A stretch of 64,000 bases of DNA from Candidatus Sabulitectum sp. (GCA_023145375.1 JAGLDY010000022.1:1-64000); one strand, 5' to 3'; positions 1-9,703 are shown, numbered from the stretch's first letter. Made by a program: numbers and translations. Notes: generated by a model not told the origin, from the letters alone.

Positions 1-1
1 C

Positions 2-33
2 AAAAAGAACCCTGCCTCTTTCGAGACAGGGTC
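2..33 (-). terminator. Rho-independent terminator downstream of the initiator tRNA
   Basis: Minus strand reads ACCCTGTCTC-gaaa-GAGGCAGGGT (10 bp stem with one G-U pair) followed by TCTTTTTG. Confidence 0.75.
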
Positions 34-43
34 TTCATTATGG

Positions 44-120
<77 letters not shown>

Positions 121-168
121 ATTGAGGAGCGAATATAGAGTTAGAAGTGAAAAAAGTCAACTCTCCTG

Positions 169-1083
169 CTACAAATTCATCCCAAGAGAAATTCTGTGTG
201 TGTTGCCCAGATCGGCAAAAGGCTTCCAGGCATAATCCAGCGAGAACTGATTGTAGTGCGTTCCTATTCCGAAACCCATTGCATCTACAAAACCTCCTCC
301 TGCATTGTCCGCTGTGTCTTTTGCGGAAAGACTCCATCCGGTTCTGAGAGCAAGCATATCAACAGGTTTGTACTCTGCTCCCACGGCAATATCCAGATCG
401 CCCTCGAATGGCATGGTTGCGTCTGCAGCTAAAAACAGATTCCCGTCTATGAGAGACTGGGAAACCCCTGCTGCGATCTCCGTGGGCATGGGGTCGTTAT
501 CGGTGTAGAAAGCTTTTGTCTGAACGCCGGCATTCCTGACAACCAGGGCTCCCGTAAGCCCGGGCAATACTGATGGACTGTACATGCCGCCGATATCAAC
601 ACTGAAACCGTTGGCGTTGTAGCTGTCTATCTGCGAATAGATGAACCTGCCTGTGGCTCCAATAGAGATGGTCTCTGTGATAGACTTCGCCCATGAACCT
701 GCAAGAGCCATGCTGTTGGAGGAAAATTCCTCCCCGGTTCCCATGGGGTCTTCCATTGTGGTTCTATCAAAACTTCCACCGTAGAAGTAGTTCAGTGATA
801 CACCGATGACATCATTTTCTCTTGGGTTGACCCATCCGATAAAGCCAGCCTGCATATCCATCATGTAACTGGTATAAGTAGTTGAAAGTGTGCTGCCTGG
901 TGCCTTTGCAGCAGCAGCCGGATTCCAGTAAAGCGAAAGAGGATCCCCTGGAACGGCTGTAAACGCTCCTCCCATGGCAACTGCGCGGGCTCCTGCAGGA
1001 ACCTGAAGAAAGGTGAATCCTGTTGTTCCTCCGGCGCTGGCCGAAAGAATCATTGCTAATGCCAGAATGCAGGTAAGTTTCAT
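169..1083 (-). CDS. PorV/PorQ-like (UPF0164 family) outer-membrane protein
   Basis: Signal peptide, then FLQVPAGARAVAMGGAFTAVPGDPLSLYWNPAA, typical of the PorV/UPF0164 N-terminus. Confidence 0.8.
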   Translation of the reverse strand: MKLTCILALAMILSASAGGTTGFTFLQVPAGARAVAMGGAFTAVPGDPLSLYWNPAAAAKAPGSTLSTTYTSYMMDMQAGFIGWVNPRENDVIGVSLNYFYGGSFDRTTMEDPMGTGEEFSSNSMALAGSWAKSITETISIGATGRFIYSQIDSYNANGFSVDIGGMYSPSVLPGLTGALVVRNAGVQTKAFYTDNDPMPTEIAAGVSQSLIDGNLFLAADATMPFEGDLDIAVGAEYKPVDMLALRTGWSLSAKDTADNAGGGFVDAMGFGIGTHYNQFSLDYAWKPFADLGNTHRISLGMNL

Positions 1084-1084
1084 A

Positions 1085-1534
1085 TTACTCTCCCGTTATT
1101 GCTGAGTCCGGTTCAACCGAAACTAAAAATTCTATTTCCTCCACCACAGGCCTCATGGCGAAAAACACATAAACACTATCTGCAGTGGCTCCGTAAAGCA
1201 TTTCCAAGGCAGTAACCTCCACACTGTACGCCCCCGGTTCCTCCCCAGTTACAAACTGAAGAACAGGCAGATCGTCAGGGCTCTCGTCTATAATAATCAC
1301 ATTACCCCTGTTGAGTTCCAAGTGGAGGTCAAGAACAGCATCTCCTCCCACCCCGCAGAGAACTCCTTCGAGGCCTGCATCAGGGTAGATCAGAATGCTA
1401 ACAGGTTCATACATGGACAAATATAAACCCCTGCTCCACTGAAAGGTGTACCCGCTGAAACGGTACTCATCCCTGATGGAATCAACTTCCTCTGAAAGAG
1501 AACCAAGGCACATAACAAGGAGTAGAATACTCAT
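1085..1534 (-). CDS. Hypothetical secreted protein
   Basis: 149-aa ORF with hydrophobic N-terminus, directly upstream of the PorV-like gene. Confidence 0.55.
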   Translation of the reverse strand: MSILLLVMCLGSLSEEVDSIRDEYRFSGYTFQWSRGLYLSMYEPVSILIYPDAGLEGVLCGVGGDAVLDLHLELNRGNVIIIDESPDDLPVLQFVTGEEPGAYSVEVTALEMLYGATADSVYVFFAMRPVVEEIEFLVSVEPDSAITGE

Positions 1535-1535
1535 G

Positions 1536-2306
1536 TCAGTCCTTGAGGCCTGAGCGGGAGTAACTTGCTACAAGATGTTTCTGGGCAAGAAGGAAAAGAA
1601 GAAGAAGAGGAAGAATACTGAAAGTGGAGGCAGCCATAAGAAGTTGATAGTTGCTGGACTGTTCCTGATTAAAGTAACTCAGCCCCACCTGAAGTACCCT
1701 CAACTTTTCAGAATGAGTTACCACCAGAGGCCACATGAAGCTGTTCCAGGAGCCTATGACATTAAAAAGCATGATGGTGGCGATCACAGACTTGGAAAGA
1801 GGCAGAGCAACTCTCCACAGATAGCCGAATCTGCTGCATCCATCAAGTCTGGCTGCTTCATACAGTGATTTGGGGAGAGTTTTGAAGTGTTGGCGGAGAA
1901 GAAAGATGCTGAAAACATTGGTTGTCCAGGGAACTATCAGGGCCAGGTAGGTATCAACCCACCCCAGCTTTGCGAGAAGAACATAACTGGGTGCCAGATA
2001 CACCGGTTGCGGCACCATCATGGTTGACAGGAACAGAAGAAACAACTTGTCTCTGCCGGGATATTCCATTGTTCCAAAAGAATATGCAGCAAGAGAACTG
2101 GTAATAAGAACTCCTATCAAAGTAAGACCCGTCACAATAAGTGTATTCAGGAAATAAGTTCCGAAGGGTACCCTGGTCCATGCTTCCACATAATTACTGA
2201 GTCCGCCCTGTTCAAGACTGGTGGAAACCATCCACAGGAACGGCATAAGCATGATGATGCCACCGGCAAGGAGCATGGTCTGTTTAAGAATCTGTCCTGA
2301 TCTCAT
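1536..2306 (-). CDS. Carbohydrate ABC transporter permease (MalG type)
   Basis: 256 aa, multiple TM segments; EAARLDGCSRFGYLWRVALPLSKSVIAT matches the EAA loop. Confidence 0.92.
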   Translation of the reverse strand: MRSGQILKQTMLLAGGIIMLMPFLWMVSTSLEQGGLSNYVEAWTRVPFGTYFLNTLIVTGLTLIGVLITSSLAAYSFGTMEYPGRDKLFLLFLSTMMVPQPVYLAPSYVLLAKLGWVDTYLALIVPWTTNVFSIFLLRQHFKTLPKSLYEAARLDGCSRFGYLWRVALPLSKSVIATIMLFNVIGSWNSFMWPLVVTHSEKLRVLQVGLSYFNQEQSSNYQLLMAASTFSILPLLLLFLLAQKHLVASYSRSGLKD

Positions 2307-3247
2307 GAGTAGTGCACCCGTTTCTCCCCGACCCGCCTCTGGATAATGGTAAGACCTAGAAGAACAATGAAGAGAAACACGCTTATGGCACTTGCATAGC
2401 CTATATCAAATCGGTCAAATGCTTTCTGGAAAAGATAGAACACGATCACATTGGTTGTTCCCAGCGGTCCTCCGCCAGGCGGCGGGGTCATCACATAGAC
2501 AAGAGCAAATGTCTGGAAAGACGCAATAGTGCTCATTATGAGAACATAGAAAGTTGTGGGGGAAAGCAGTGGCCAGGTGACATGACGGAAAGTGCCCCAT
2601 TTTCCAGCACCGTCCAGTTTTGCAGCCTCGTAGTAGTTGTTGGGGATGTTCTCCAGACCTGCCAGGAACAGAACCGTGTTGTACCCTATGCTCTTCCAGA
2701 CGCTGACTATCATCAGAGATACCAGAGCAAGACTTGGTCCGGCAAAAATGCCGGTTGGGTGAATTCCCAGAGGTGCCAGAAGCATTTCAAAAATGCCCCT
2801 GGGTTCCCGAAGCCACATAAGAGGGTCTCCGCCCAGAGCAATAATGACCCCGTTAATGGGACCGGCTTCCGGTTTAAAGAGCCATGTCCACACCACAGAG
2901 ACTGCAACAGCCGAAGTCACCACAGGCAGAAAGTAGATGGTTCTGTAAATTGCCTTACCTTTGAGATCTCCCCTGAGAAGCATAGCAAGCACAAGAGGAA
3001 TCGCTATGCCAGCCGGAACAACACCAAGGACAAAAAAGACCGTATTGGAGACGCTGTTCCAGAATCTGGCATCGGTTAACATTCTTTCGTAGTTTGAAAG
3101 ACCGACAAATCCGTGAAACCCTCCAATATCATAATCGGCGAATGAAGCTGTAAAACTGGCAAGGATCGGAATAGTCCTGAAGCATATGACAATGATAAGC
3201 GCAGGCAGGATATACAGATATGGAGATATTCGCGAACCTGTTCTCAT
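2303..3247 (-). CDS. Carbohydrate ABC transporter permease (MalF/UgpA type)
   Basis: 314 aa, EAAKLDGAGKWGTFRHVTWPLLSPTTF (EAA loop); overlaps the next permease by 4 nt. Confidence 0.92.
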   Translation of the reverse strand: MRTGSRISPYLYILPALIIVICFRTIPILASFTASFADYDIGGFHGFVGLSNYERMLTDARFWNSVSNTVFFVLGVVPAGIAIPLVLAMLLRGDLKGKAIYRTIYFLPVVTSAVAVSVVWTWLFKPEAGPINGVIIALGGDPLMWLREPRGIFEMLLAPLGIHPTGIFAGPSLALVSLMIVSVWKSIGYNTVLFLAGLENIPNNYYEAAKLDGAGKWGTFRHVTWPLLSPTTFYVLIMSTIASFQTFALVYVMTPPPGGGPLGTTNVIVFYLFQKAFDRFDIGYASAISVFLFIVLLGLTIIQRRVGEKRVHYS

Positions 3248-3256
3248 TGTATTCTC

Positions 3257-4378
3257 TCAGTAAAGGAAGGAACTGTTAAAGCTGATAGACTCTCCGTCCG
3301 TGTAGAGGAAAATATTGCCTTGGAGGTCAGTTCGCAAGATTCCCGCACCGATGCCTTCCCAGCTGTCCACAACATCCCTGTGGGGATGGCCGAACGGGTT
3401 GTTTCTGCCACAGCAGAAAACTGCAAACTGAGGAGCTGCCTTTCTGAACCACGGAGGAAAAAGAGAACTTCTGCTGCCGTGATGAGGCACCTTCATAACA
3501 GTTACAACATCCTGAGACGGGGTCATCCTGATTATCGTTTCATTCTCGATGTCTCCTGTTAGCAGAAGAGTGAACTTTCCACAGGTTACAAGATACACTG
3601 CAGAGGCCTCATTGGGACTTCCTGCTCCACGCTCAAGCCAGACCACTTCAACCGTAACATCATCAGAGATCTCCCATCTGTCCTCACCGGTAAGAAGCGA
3701 ATAGCCGCAGTTCTCATCAAAAACATACTGAAGAAGTTCTTCGTAAATGGGAGAAGCATGATCAATTCCAGGATCGATCAGCGTCTCACAGTGAAAGACC
3801 TCAAGAGCGTCCCTGCAACCGCCAATGTGATCCGCATGGGGATGGGTAAAAGCAACAACAGACAATGTGTCTACTCCACATTCCTTCAGCCTCTGAACAA
3901 CTGGCGCTCTCATTGCCCCTGTGCCGGGTGGTCCCCCATCCAGCAGCCATGTGCTTTCAGCAGTTTGGAGAAGGATAGCATCTCCATTACCAACATCAAG
4001 AAAGACAACTGTTAGAAGAGTATCTTCAGGGGAACCCTCATTAAGGAAATGAGCTGTGTCCGTTGAAACATCCGGGTTTGTCACAGTTACGTAAGGAAGC
4101 AGGGTTTCAAGAGTGGCTGAGCCCACCCCTGAAACAAAAACAAGCTCTTCAACGGAAGCGAAGTGAGATATGGTTTCTCTATACTCAACTATTGCTGACG
4201 CAGTGGAAGGACCTATTCCTGAAAGCCTGCAAAGCTCATCCTGAGATGCCGAATTCAAATCCAGCGGAGGGGGGTCTAAAAGCGTTGATATTGCTATCAG
4301 CATCAATAATATCATGATAGGACTTGACACCAGCTCCCGTGTTAGAGAATGTATGTGTTCAATATATAATTGAAACAA
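3257..4378 (-). CDS. Helix-hairpin-helix (ComEA-like) plus ComEC-type metallo-beta-lactamase fold protein
   Basis: LDLNSASQDELCRLSGIGPSTASAIVEYR (HhH) followed by VVFLDVGNGDAILLQ...THPHADHIGG...LLLTGDIE...VPHHGSRSS. Confidence 0.88.
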   Translation of the reverse strand: MFQLYIEHIHSLTRELVSSPIMILLMLIAISTLLDPPPLDLNSASQDELCRLSGIGPSTASAIVEYRETISHFASVEELVFVSGVGSATLETLLPYVTVTNPDVSTDTAHFLNEGSPEDTLLTVVFLDVGNGDAILLQTAESTWLLDGGPPGTGAMRAPVVQRLKECGVDTLSVVAFTHPHADHIGGCRDALEVFHCETLIDPGIDHASPIYEELLQYVFDENCGYSLLTGEDRWEISDDVTVEVVWLERGAGSPNEASAVYLVTCGKFTLLLTGDIENETIIRMTPSQDVVTVMKVPHHGSRSSLFPPWFRKAAPQFAVFCCGRNNPFGHPHRDVVDSWEGIGAGILRTDLQGNIFLYTDGESISFNSSFLY

Positions 4379-4391
4379 GGGAGACAGAACT

Positions 4392-4832
4392 TTGAATAAA
4401 TACTTTTTTATAGCTTTATTGATTTTTGCATCGATTTCAACTGCCGGGCATTTACGTCTGGAAGACAGTGGTTATGAGACCATAGCCTACGTCCGGGAAG
4501 ATGGAAGAATTGAAGATGCATCCTTCATGCCTTTGGGCAGAATTGTCCTTGACGAAGATACCGACAGGATCAGAATTGAGGATGACAAATTCAATACTCT
4601 GGGCTACATAGATGAAAATGAATTTCTGGACAGTTTTGAAGATCGTATCTTTGAGCTGACCTCTGATGGAAGATTGAAGAACCACCGTTTCAGAGATGTT
4701 GCCATCATCAGAGACGATGGAACCGTGGAGGCTCTTAATTTCAGTGTTATTCTCTACACTGACGGATCTCACGATCATCTTGCTCAGAGGGTTGCGGTTT
4801 ATATGATCTACTTTAGTGATCTGCTGGAGTAG
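4392..4832 (+). CDS. Hypothetical secreted repeat protein
   Basis: Signal peptide followed by ~20-26-aa degenerate repeats (e.g. TIAYVREDGRIED / PLGRIVLDEDTDRIRIED / TLGYIDENEF / VAIIRDDGTVEA). Confidence 0.65.
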   Translation: MNKYFFIALLIFASISTAGHLRLEDSGYETIAYVREDGRIEDASFMPLGRIVLDEDTDRIRIEDDKFNTLGYIDENEFLDSFEDRIFELTSDGRLKNHRFRDVAIIRDDGTVEALNFSVILYTDGSHDHLAQRVAVYMIYFSDLLE

Positions 4833-4869
4833 CCTCTGAACTAGTTACAGTATTTTCCTTAACTGCTTC

Positions 4870-4910
4870 TTGACGACAATCGCTTTGCTGTTTATAGTAA
4901 ACATATGTTT
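4870..4910 (+). promoter_or_regulatory. lexA promoter (-35 TTGACG, 17-bp spacer, -10 TATAGT) with downstream palindrome AAACATATGTTT (candidate LexA operator)
   Basis: TTGACG at 4870-4875, TATAGT at 4893-4898, 12-bp palindrome at 4899-4910. Confidence 0.6.
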
Positions 4911-4928
4911 CCCGAAAGGAGTGTTTAC

Positions 4929-5561
4929 ATGTACGGAGATCTTACGGCAAGGCAAAAGCAGTTTCTGGACTTCGTTCAGTCATTCATGAAAGACAATGGC
5001 TATCCTCCTTCCATCAGGGAGATTCAGCGGGCATTCAATCTGAAAAGCACAAAAGGTGTAAAAGGACACATCGACAGACTGGTGGAGAAGGGGTATCTGA
5101 ACAGGAAAGACGGGTCTGCCCGGGCACTCTCTCTGCCGGCTCAAAGAGCAAGCTTCGGAAGGCGAACCGCAGACAATTGGGCGCCTATAATTGGTAGGGT
5201 TGCTGCCGGTCTGCCCATACTTGCAGAAGAGAATGAAGAGGGCAGGATGCCTATTCCTGAACGATTTCACGGCATTGAAGGTATGTTCTGGCTGGAAGTG
5301 CATGGAGACAGCATGATTGATGAGGGAATCCTGGATGGGGATTATGTTCTTGTAAGACCAGTTCCGTTCGTGGAAGAGGGAACAGTGGCAGTGGTGCTTA
5401 TTGACGACGAGGCAACTGTTAAGAAGTTCTACCACAGGGGCGACACTATCAGACTGGCTCCTGCCAACGACGATTTCAAAGTAATGGAGTTCCACGGACC
5501 TGCCTGTGAAAGCATCCGTATTGCCGGCAAAGTTGTGGCAGTGTTCAGGTTTACTAGGTAA
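4929..5561 (+). CDS. lexA: LexA SOS repressor
   Basis: MYGDLTARQKQFLDFVQSFMKDNGYPPSIREI...VHGDSMIDEGILDGDYVLV. ATG at 4929 is preceded by AAAGGAG, a better start than the ORF-track start at 4905. Confidence 0.95.
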   Translation: MYGDLTARQKQFLDFVQSFMKDNGYPPSIREIQRAFNLKSTKGVKGHIDRLVEKGYLNRKDGSARALSLPAQRASFGRRTADNWAPIIGRVAAGLPILAEENEEGRMPIPERFHGIEGMFWLEVHGDSMIDEGILDGDYVLVRPVPFVEEGTVAVVLIDDEATVKKFYHRGDTIRLAPANDDFKVMEFHGPACESIRIAGKVVAVFRFTR

Positions 5562-6183
5562 GAATCTTTTCTATCAGGGGAACTATCTCTTCCACAGAAC
5601 CTGCTTTGATCGCTCCCTGGAGTTCCTCATGCTTACCGTACCCGTAGGAACAGGCTATGACAGGCATAGCGTTTTCAAGTCCCGCCTGTATGTCGTGGTA
5701 CCTGTCCCCCACCATTACAGTAAGATCATATCCTCTGCCCAACTCGGCCAGCCTTGCGGTTTTTGAAGCTTCTCTGCTTCTGCCGGTCAAACTGATGAAC
5801 AATTCCTTTATTCCAAGAGTCTCCGTGACGAGCACTATGTAATCTCTGTGGGCATTTGATAGAACAGCAAGGTCATATCCTCTCAACTGCAGTTCCTCAA
5901 GCATCTGCCGTACTCCAGGGTAAAGTGCTCCACTGACAGGCAACGTTACAGCCTGGTGAAACTGCACCCTTTCGTGGAATTTCTTAATCATAATTGGGTC
6001 TTCTGTTCCCGCGAGAACCCTGCAGAACATTTCCAGAGGCTCTCCGTAAAGCGGGTTGATCAGATCGTAGGATGGCTCTGGCTTCCCTGTAATATCCCGT
6101 ACTGCTCTGGCAACTGCCGGAGACATGGCATGTTCGGTGTGGTGAAGGGTGCCGTCCAAGTCGAATACAACCAGTTTTTTCAT
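5554..6183 (-). CDS. HAD-family hydrolase (phosphoglycolate phosphatase-like)
   Basis: MKKLVVFDLDGTLHHT ... VMVGDRYHDIQAGLENAMPVIACSYGYG. Start trimmed from the ORF-track start at 6378. Confidence 0.85.
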   Translation of the reverse strand: MKKLVVFDLDGTLHHTEHAMSPAVARAVRDITGKPEPSYDLINPLYGEPLEMFCRVLAGTEDPIMIKKFHERVQFHQAVTLPVSGALYPGVRQMLEELQLRGYDLAVLSNAHRDYIVLVTETLGIKELFISLTGRSREASKTARLAELGRGYDLTVMVGDRYHDIQAGLENAMPVIACSYGYGKHEELQGAIKAGSVEEIVPLIEKILT

Positions 6184-6223
6184 TCTTACTCCATAATTGT
6201 TGAGGTTAAATATATTACTCACT

Positions 6224-7054
6224 ATGAAAAAGACATCTATTTTTGCAACTGATCTGGACGGAACCCTGCTTCGCGACGACGGCAGCTTAAGCGCAAGAGA
6301 CATCGCGGCGATGGCAAGCCTCCGGAAAAAGGGGTGTGCAGTTGTGCTTGCTACTGGAAGAAGCCCACTTTCTCTCAAGAGGTGTCTTGGAGATAATGAG
6401 CTTCCGGTAGATTACTATGTACTCTCCTCTGGCTCAGGCATTATCAATGAAGCAGGGGAAGTTACCCACTCCTACACCCTTTCTCCGAAAGACACCGCAG
6501 TAATTCACAGTGCCTTTGTTGAGCTTGGGGTAACAGACACTTCCATACAGGGAGCTTTTCCGGATACACATCTTCTTCATTGGATGGAAGGGAAGCACTG
6601 CCTTGATTTTCGAAAAAGACTTGCACACTATCGGGACTTCTCCACGAAAATAGACAGCCCTGAGATCTCATCAACTGAGGTCATTGGATTTGTTCAGCCC
6701 GATCAGGCGAACAGTATTATTACTTCTCTTGCTGAGACTCTCGGGGAAAACTATTCAATAGTAAGAGCAACCAGCCCCATAGATCACCATACCGTCTGGA
6801 TCGAGGTGTTTCCACGGGGAGTAAACAAGGCTTCTGCTTGCGAAACCATCAGAGACGAGCTTGATATTCCCCTGGAACACACTGCTGCTGTGGGTAACGA
6901 CTGGAACGACCTTGAGATGTTGCGCTGGGCAGCAAGTTCGTTTGTTACCGGTAATGCTCCTGATGAACTTCTTGCAGAGTTCCAGAATACCCCTTCAAAC
7001 CAGAGCAACGGTGTGGCTGTTGCAGTGGGTCTCTGGAAGGAGGCTCTACTATGA
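6224..7054 (+). CDS. Cof-type HAD-IIB family hydrolase
   Basis: MKKTSIFATDLDGTLLRDDG ... AAVGNDWNDLEMLRWA. Start trimmed from 6197. Confidence 0.88.
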   Translation: MKKTSIFATDLDGTLLRDDGSLSARDIAAMASLRKKGCAVVLATGRSPLSLKRCLGDNELPVDYYVLSSGSGIINEAGEVTHSYTLSPKDTAVIHSAFVELGVTDTSIQGAFPDTHLLHWMEGKHCLDFRKRLAHYRDFSTKIDSPEISSTEVIGFVQPDQANSIITSLAETLGENYSIVRATSPIDHHTVWIEVFPRGVNKASACETIRDELDIPLEHTAAVGNDWNDLEMLRWAASSFVTGNAPDELLAEFQNTPSNQSNGVAVAVGLWKEALL

Positions 7055-7758
7055 GAATCTTTACAATTGCCGATCTTCATCTTGGTTTCGCAGTTGATAA
7101 ACCAATGGATATTTTTGGAGCTGTGTGGAAAGATCATCCGGACAAAATAGAGTCAAACTGGAAGAAAGCTGTCGGTAACAGTGATATTGTCCTCATTCCC
7201 GGAGATATCTCATGGGGTATGAACTTTAAGGAAGCCGGACCCGATCTGGTTTTTCTTGATTCTCTTCCAGGTATTAAGTACATATCCCGGGGGAACCATG
7301 ATTTCTGGTGGAGTTCTCTCAGTAAGGTTAGAGACTTCCTTGGATCATCGATCATCCCGGTGGAGAGAAATGCTGTTGACTGTGGTAATTTCATTCTTGC
7401 TGCAAGCAAAGGGTGGAATACCCCTCTGTGGGAAGGCTACAAACCATCTGAGGATAAAAAGCTGTATGAGAGAGAACTGGGAAGAATGAAAATTGCCCTG
7501 GATAAGGCAACTCTGTTAAAGAAGCCGGGACAGAAGATGGTGTATATGATGCACTTCCCTCCTGTGGTGGACGGGAAGCCAAGCGAGTTTGCAGAGCTTC
7601 TCTCTGACTACGAGGTTTCACTGTGCCTTTACGGCCATCTTCATGGAGAATGGCCAAGCAAGGTAAACATGGAGCACAAAGGTGTTTCCTACCGCATTGC
7701 TTCTGCGGATTATCTTAACTTCAAGCCACTGGATATAACCGGGGAGGTTACAGAGTAA
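7051..7758 (+). CDS. Calcineurin-like metallophosphoesterase
   Basis: IADLHLGF, IPGDISWG, SRGNHDFWW, YGHLHG motifs. Confidence 0.9.
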   Translation: MRIFTIADLHLGFAVDKPMDIFGAVWKDHPDKIESNWKKAVGNSDIVLIPGDISWGMNFKEAGPDLVFLDSLPGIKYISRGNHDFWWSSLSKVRDFLGSSIIPVERNAVDCGNFILAASKGWNTPLWEGYKPSEDKKLYERELGRMKIALDKATLLKKPGQKMVYMMHFPPVVDGKPSEFAELLSDYEVSLCLYGHLHGEWPSKVNMEHKGVSYRIASADYLNFKPLDITGEVTE

Positions 7759-9677
7759 TGCTTCTTTCTGCCAATGGCCTTGGTCTTGAATTCGGCTCAG
7801 ACGAGATATTCAGCAATGTAACATTCAACATAAATCCAGGGGACCGGGTTGCTCTGGTAGGGGTTAACGGAGCAGGTAAGACGTCTCTTCTCCGCATCCT
7901 CTCCGGCGAAATAGACCCTTCCTCCGGAAAGGTAAGCAAGTCCGGGAACCTCCGGATCGGTTATCTGCCCCAGCAGATAAGTGAATTCCCGGGAGGATTT
8001 CTGCTTGAGGCCGTCTGTGCCGGGTCTGGCGATGGGGCTGATGCCCTCTCCAGAGAGGAAGAACTTCATTCAATCCTGGAAAAAGAAGGAGCAGGTGATG
8101 CCTCTGTGCTGGCGGAACTGGCAAAGGTTCAGGACAGGATCCACTCTGCTGAAGCATACAACCTTGAGTCAAAAGCTCAGGCTGTTCTCTCCGGTCTCAG
8201 CTTTTCAAAAGAAGACCTGAGCAAGGATCTTGCATCCTTTTCCGGCGGGTGGAAGATGAGAGCCATGCTGGGTGCAATTCTTCTGAACAACCCGGACCTT
8301 ATTCTTCTTGATGAGCCAACAAATCACCTTGATCTGGATGCAAGGCTCTGGCTGGAAGAATTTCTTAGACGGTTCAAAGGTGCAGCGTGGATAATTTCTC
8401 ATGACCCTGCTTTTCTTGATAGAGTGACCAACAAAGTGGTTGAGATCGAGTTCGGTGAAATGAAATCCTGGGGAGGAAATTATTCCTTTTATGTAAAGGA
8501 AAAACTGGTTCAGGCGGAATATCTTCTAAAGCAGGCTCGCAAAGTGGAAGATGAGCGGGAGAAACTTGAAAGATTTGTTCGCAAGTTCAAAGCGACAGAG
8601 AGCAAGCGTTTTCAGGTTAGAAGCCGTGAGAAAATGCTTGAGAAGCTTGAAGCTGTTGCTACTTACAAAAGTCCCAAGAGAATGGTCATCAGCCCGCCTG
8701 ATGTTCCCCGCAGCGGAACGAAGGTTCTGGAGATGCTGGATGTCTCCAAGGCCTATGATAAGCTGGTCTTCTCCCAAGTAAATCTGAAGATACAAAGGGG
8801 AGATCGCATAGGTATTGTAGGCAGGAACGGCGGGGGAAAATCAACTCTCTCCAGATTGTTCGCAGGTATAGAGGACCCCACCAACGGGGAACTTGTAAAG
8901 GGGACCGGAGTGAAGATAGGCTACTATTCGCAGGAGATTGACCTGCAGCTTAACGACAAACACACCGTTCTGCAGCATGTTCACAACATTTCACCTGCAA
9001 GAAGCGAAAGAGAGATCCGAAGCTACCTGGGCCGGTACCTCTTCACCGGAGATGATGTAATGAAACCTATTTCAGTTCTTTCCGGAGGAGAGACCAGCAG
9101 ACTTGCCCTTGCAGGTATCCTTATCAAGCCCACCAATTTCCTCATTCTTGATGAACCCACCAACCATCTTGATATTTTTAGCCGGGATGTCCTGCAGGAG
9201 GCTCTTGGTAATTACACTGGAACCCTGGTTCTCATCAGCCATGATGAGCGACTTCTCTCCGCCCTGGCAGAAACTCTATTTGTGGTGAAAGATGGCAGAA
9301 TAAAGGCATTTGCAGGCAACTTTTCCGAGTATGTTGAAAAGCTGAGGATCCTCGCAGACGAACAGTTCAAGAAGCCTGATGAAAAGTCAAATCAGGACAC
9401 CGGCAGAGAGATAGAAAAAGAAAGAAAGAGAAAAGAAGCTGCTGAAAGGAACAAAGCCTACAAGGAGCGGAGAAAAAAGGAAAAGAGGGTCGAGCGGGTT
9501 GAAAAGAAAATGAAACCCTATGAGACTAGGCGCAAAGAGATTGAAGCCCTATTCGCCCTGCCTGAAGTAATAAACAACTCACAACGGCTGGTAGAGCTTC
9601 AGAAAGAACACTCCTACCTATCAAATGAAATAGCAGTTCTTGAGGAACTGTGGATGGAAATAGCGGAGGAAGACTAG
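7758..9677 (+). CDS. ABC-F family ATPase
   Basis: Two ABC cassettes (GVNGAGKTSLL, LSGGETSRLALAG, LDEPTNHLD twice), linker and charged C-terminal coiled coil. Confidence 0.95.
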   Translation: MLLSANGLGLEFGSDEIFSNVTFNINPGDRVALVGVNGAGKTSLLRILSGEIDPSSGKVSKSGNLRIGYLPQQISEFPGGFLLEAVCAGSGDGADALSREEELHSILEKEGAGDASVLAELAKVQDRIHSAEAYNLESKAQAVLSGLSFSKEDLSKDLASFSGGWKMRAMLGAILLNNPDLILLDEPTNHLDLDARLWLEEFLRRFKGAAWIISHDPAFLDRVTNKVVEIEFGEMKSWGGNYSFYVKEKLVQAEYLLKQARKVEDEREKLERFVRKFKATESKRFQVRSREKMLEKLEAVATYKSPKRMVISPPDVPRSGTKVLEMLDVSKAYDKLVFSQVNLKIQRGDRIGIVGRNGGGKSTLSRLFAGIEDPTNGELVKGTGVKIGYYSQEIDLQLNDKHTVLQHVHNISPARSEREIRSYLGRYLFTGDDVMKPISVLSGGETSRLALAGILIKPTNFLILDEPTNHLDIFSRDVLQEALGNYTGTLVLISHDERLLSALAETLFVVKDGRIKAFAGNFSEYVEKLRILADEQFKKPDEKSNQDTGREIEKERKRKEAAERNKAYKERRKKEKRVERVEKKMKPYETRRKEIEALFALPEVINNSQRLVELQKEHSYLSNEIAVLEELWMEIAEED

Positions 9678-9703
9678 TCTGAAATCATCTTAATCCTGTT
9701 GAA

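Noticed and set aside
2582-3079. 165-aa plus-strand ORF
   Set aside because: Antisense to a clear ABC permease gene; low-complexity basic translation.
5554-7054. Divergent HAD phosphatase pair as a possible toxin/antitoxin-like module
   Set aside because: Both are ordinary housekeeping HAD hydrolases of different subfamilies with no supporting signal.
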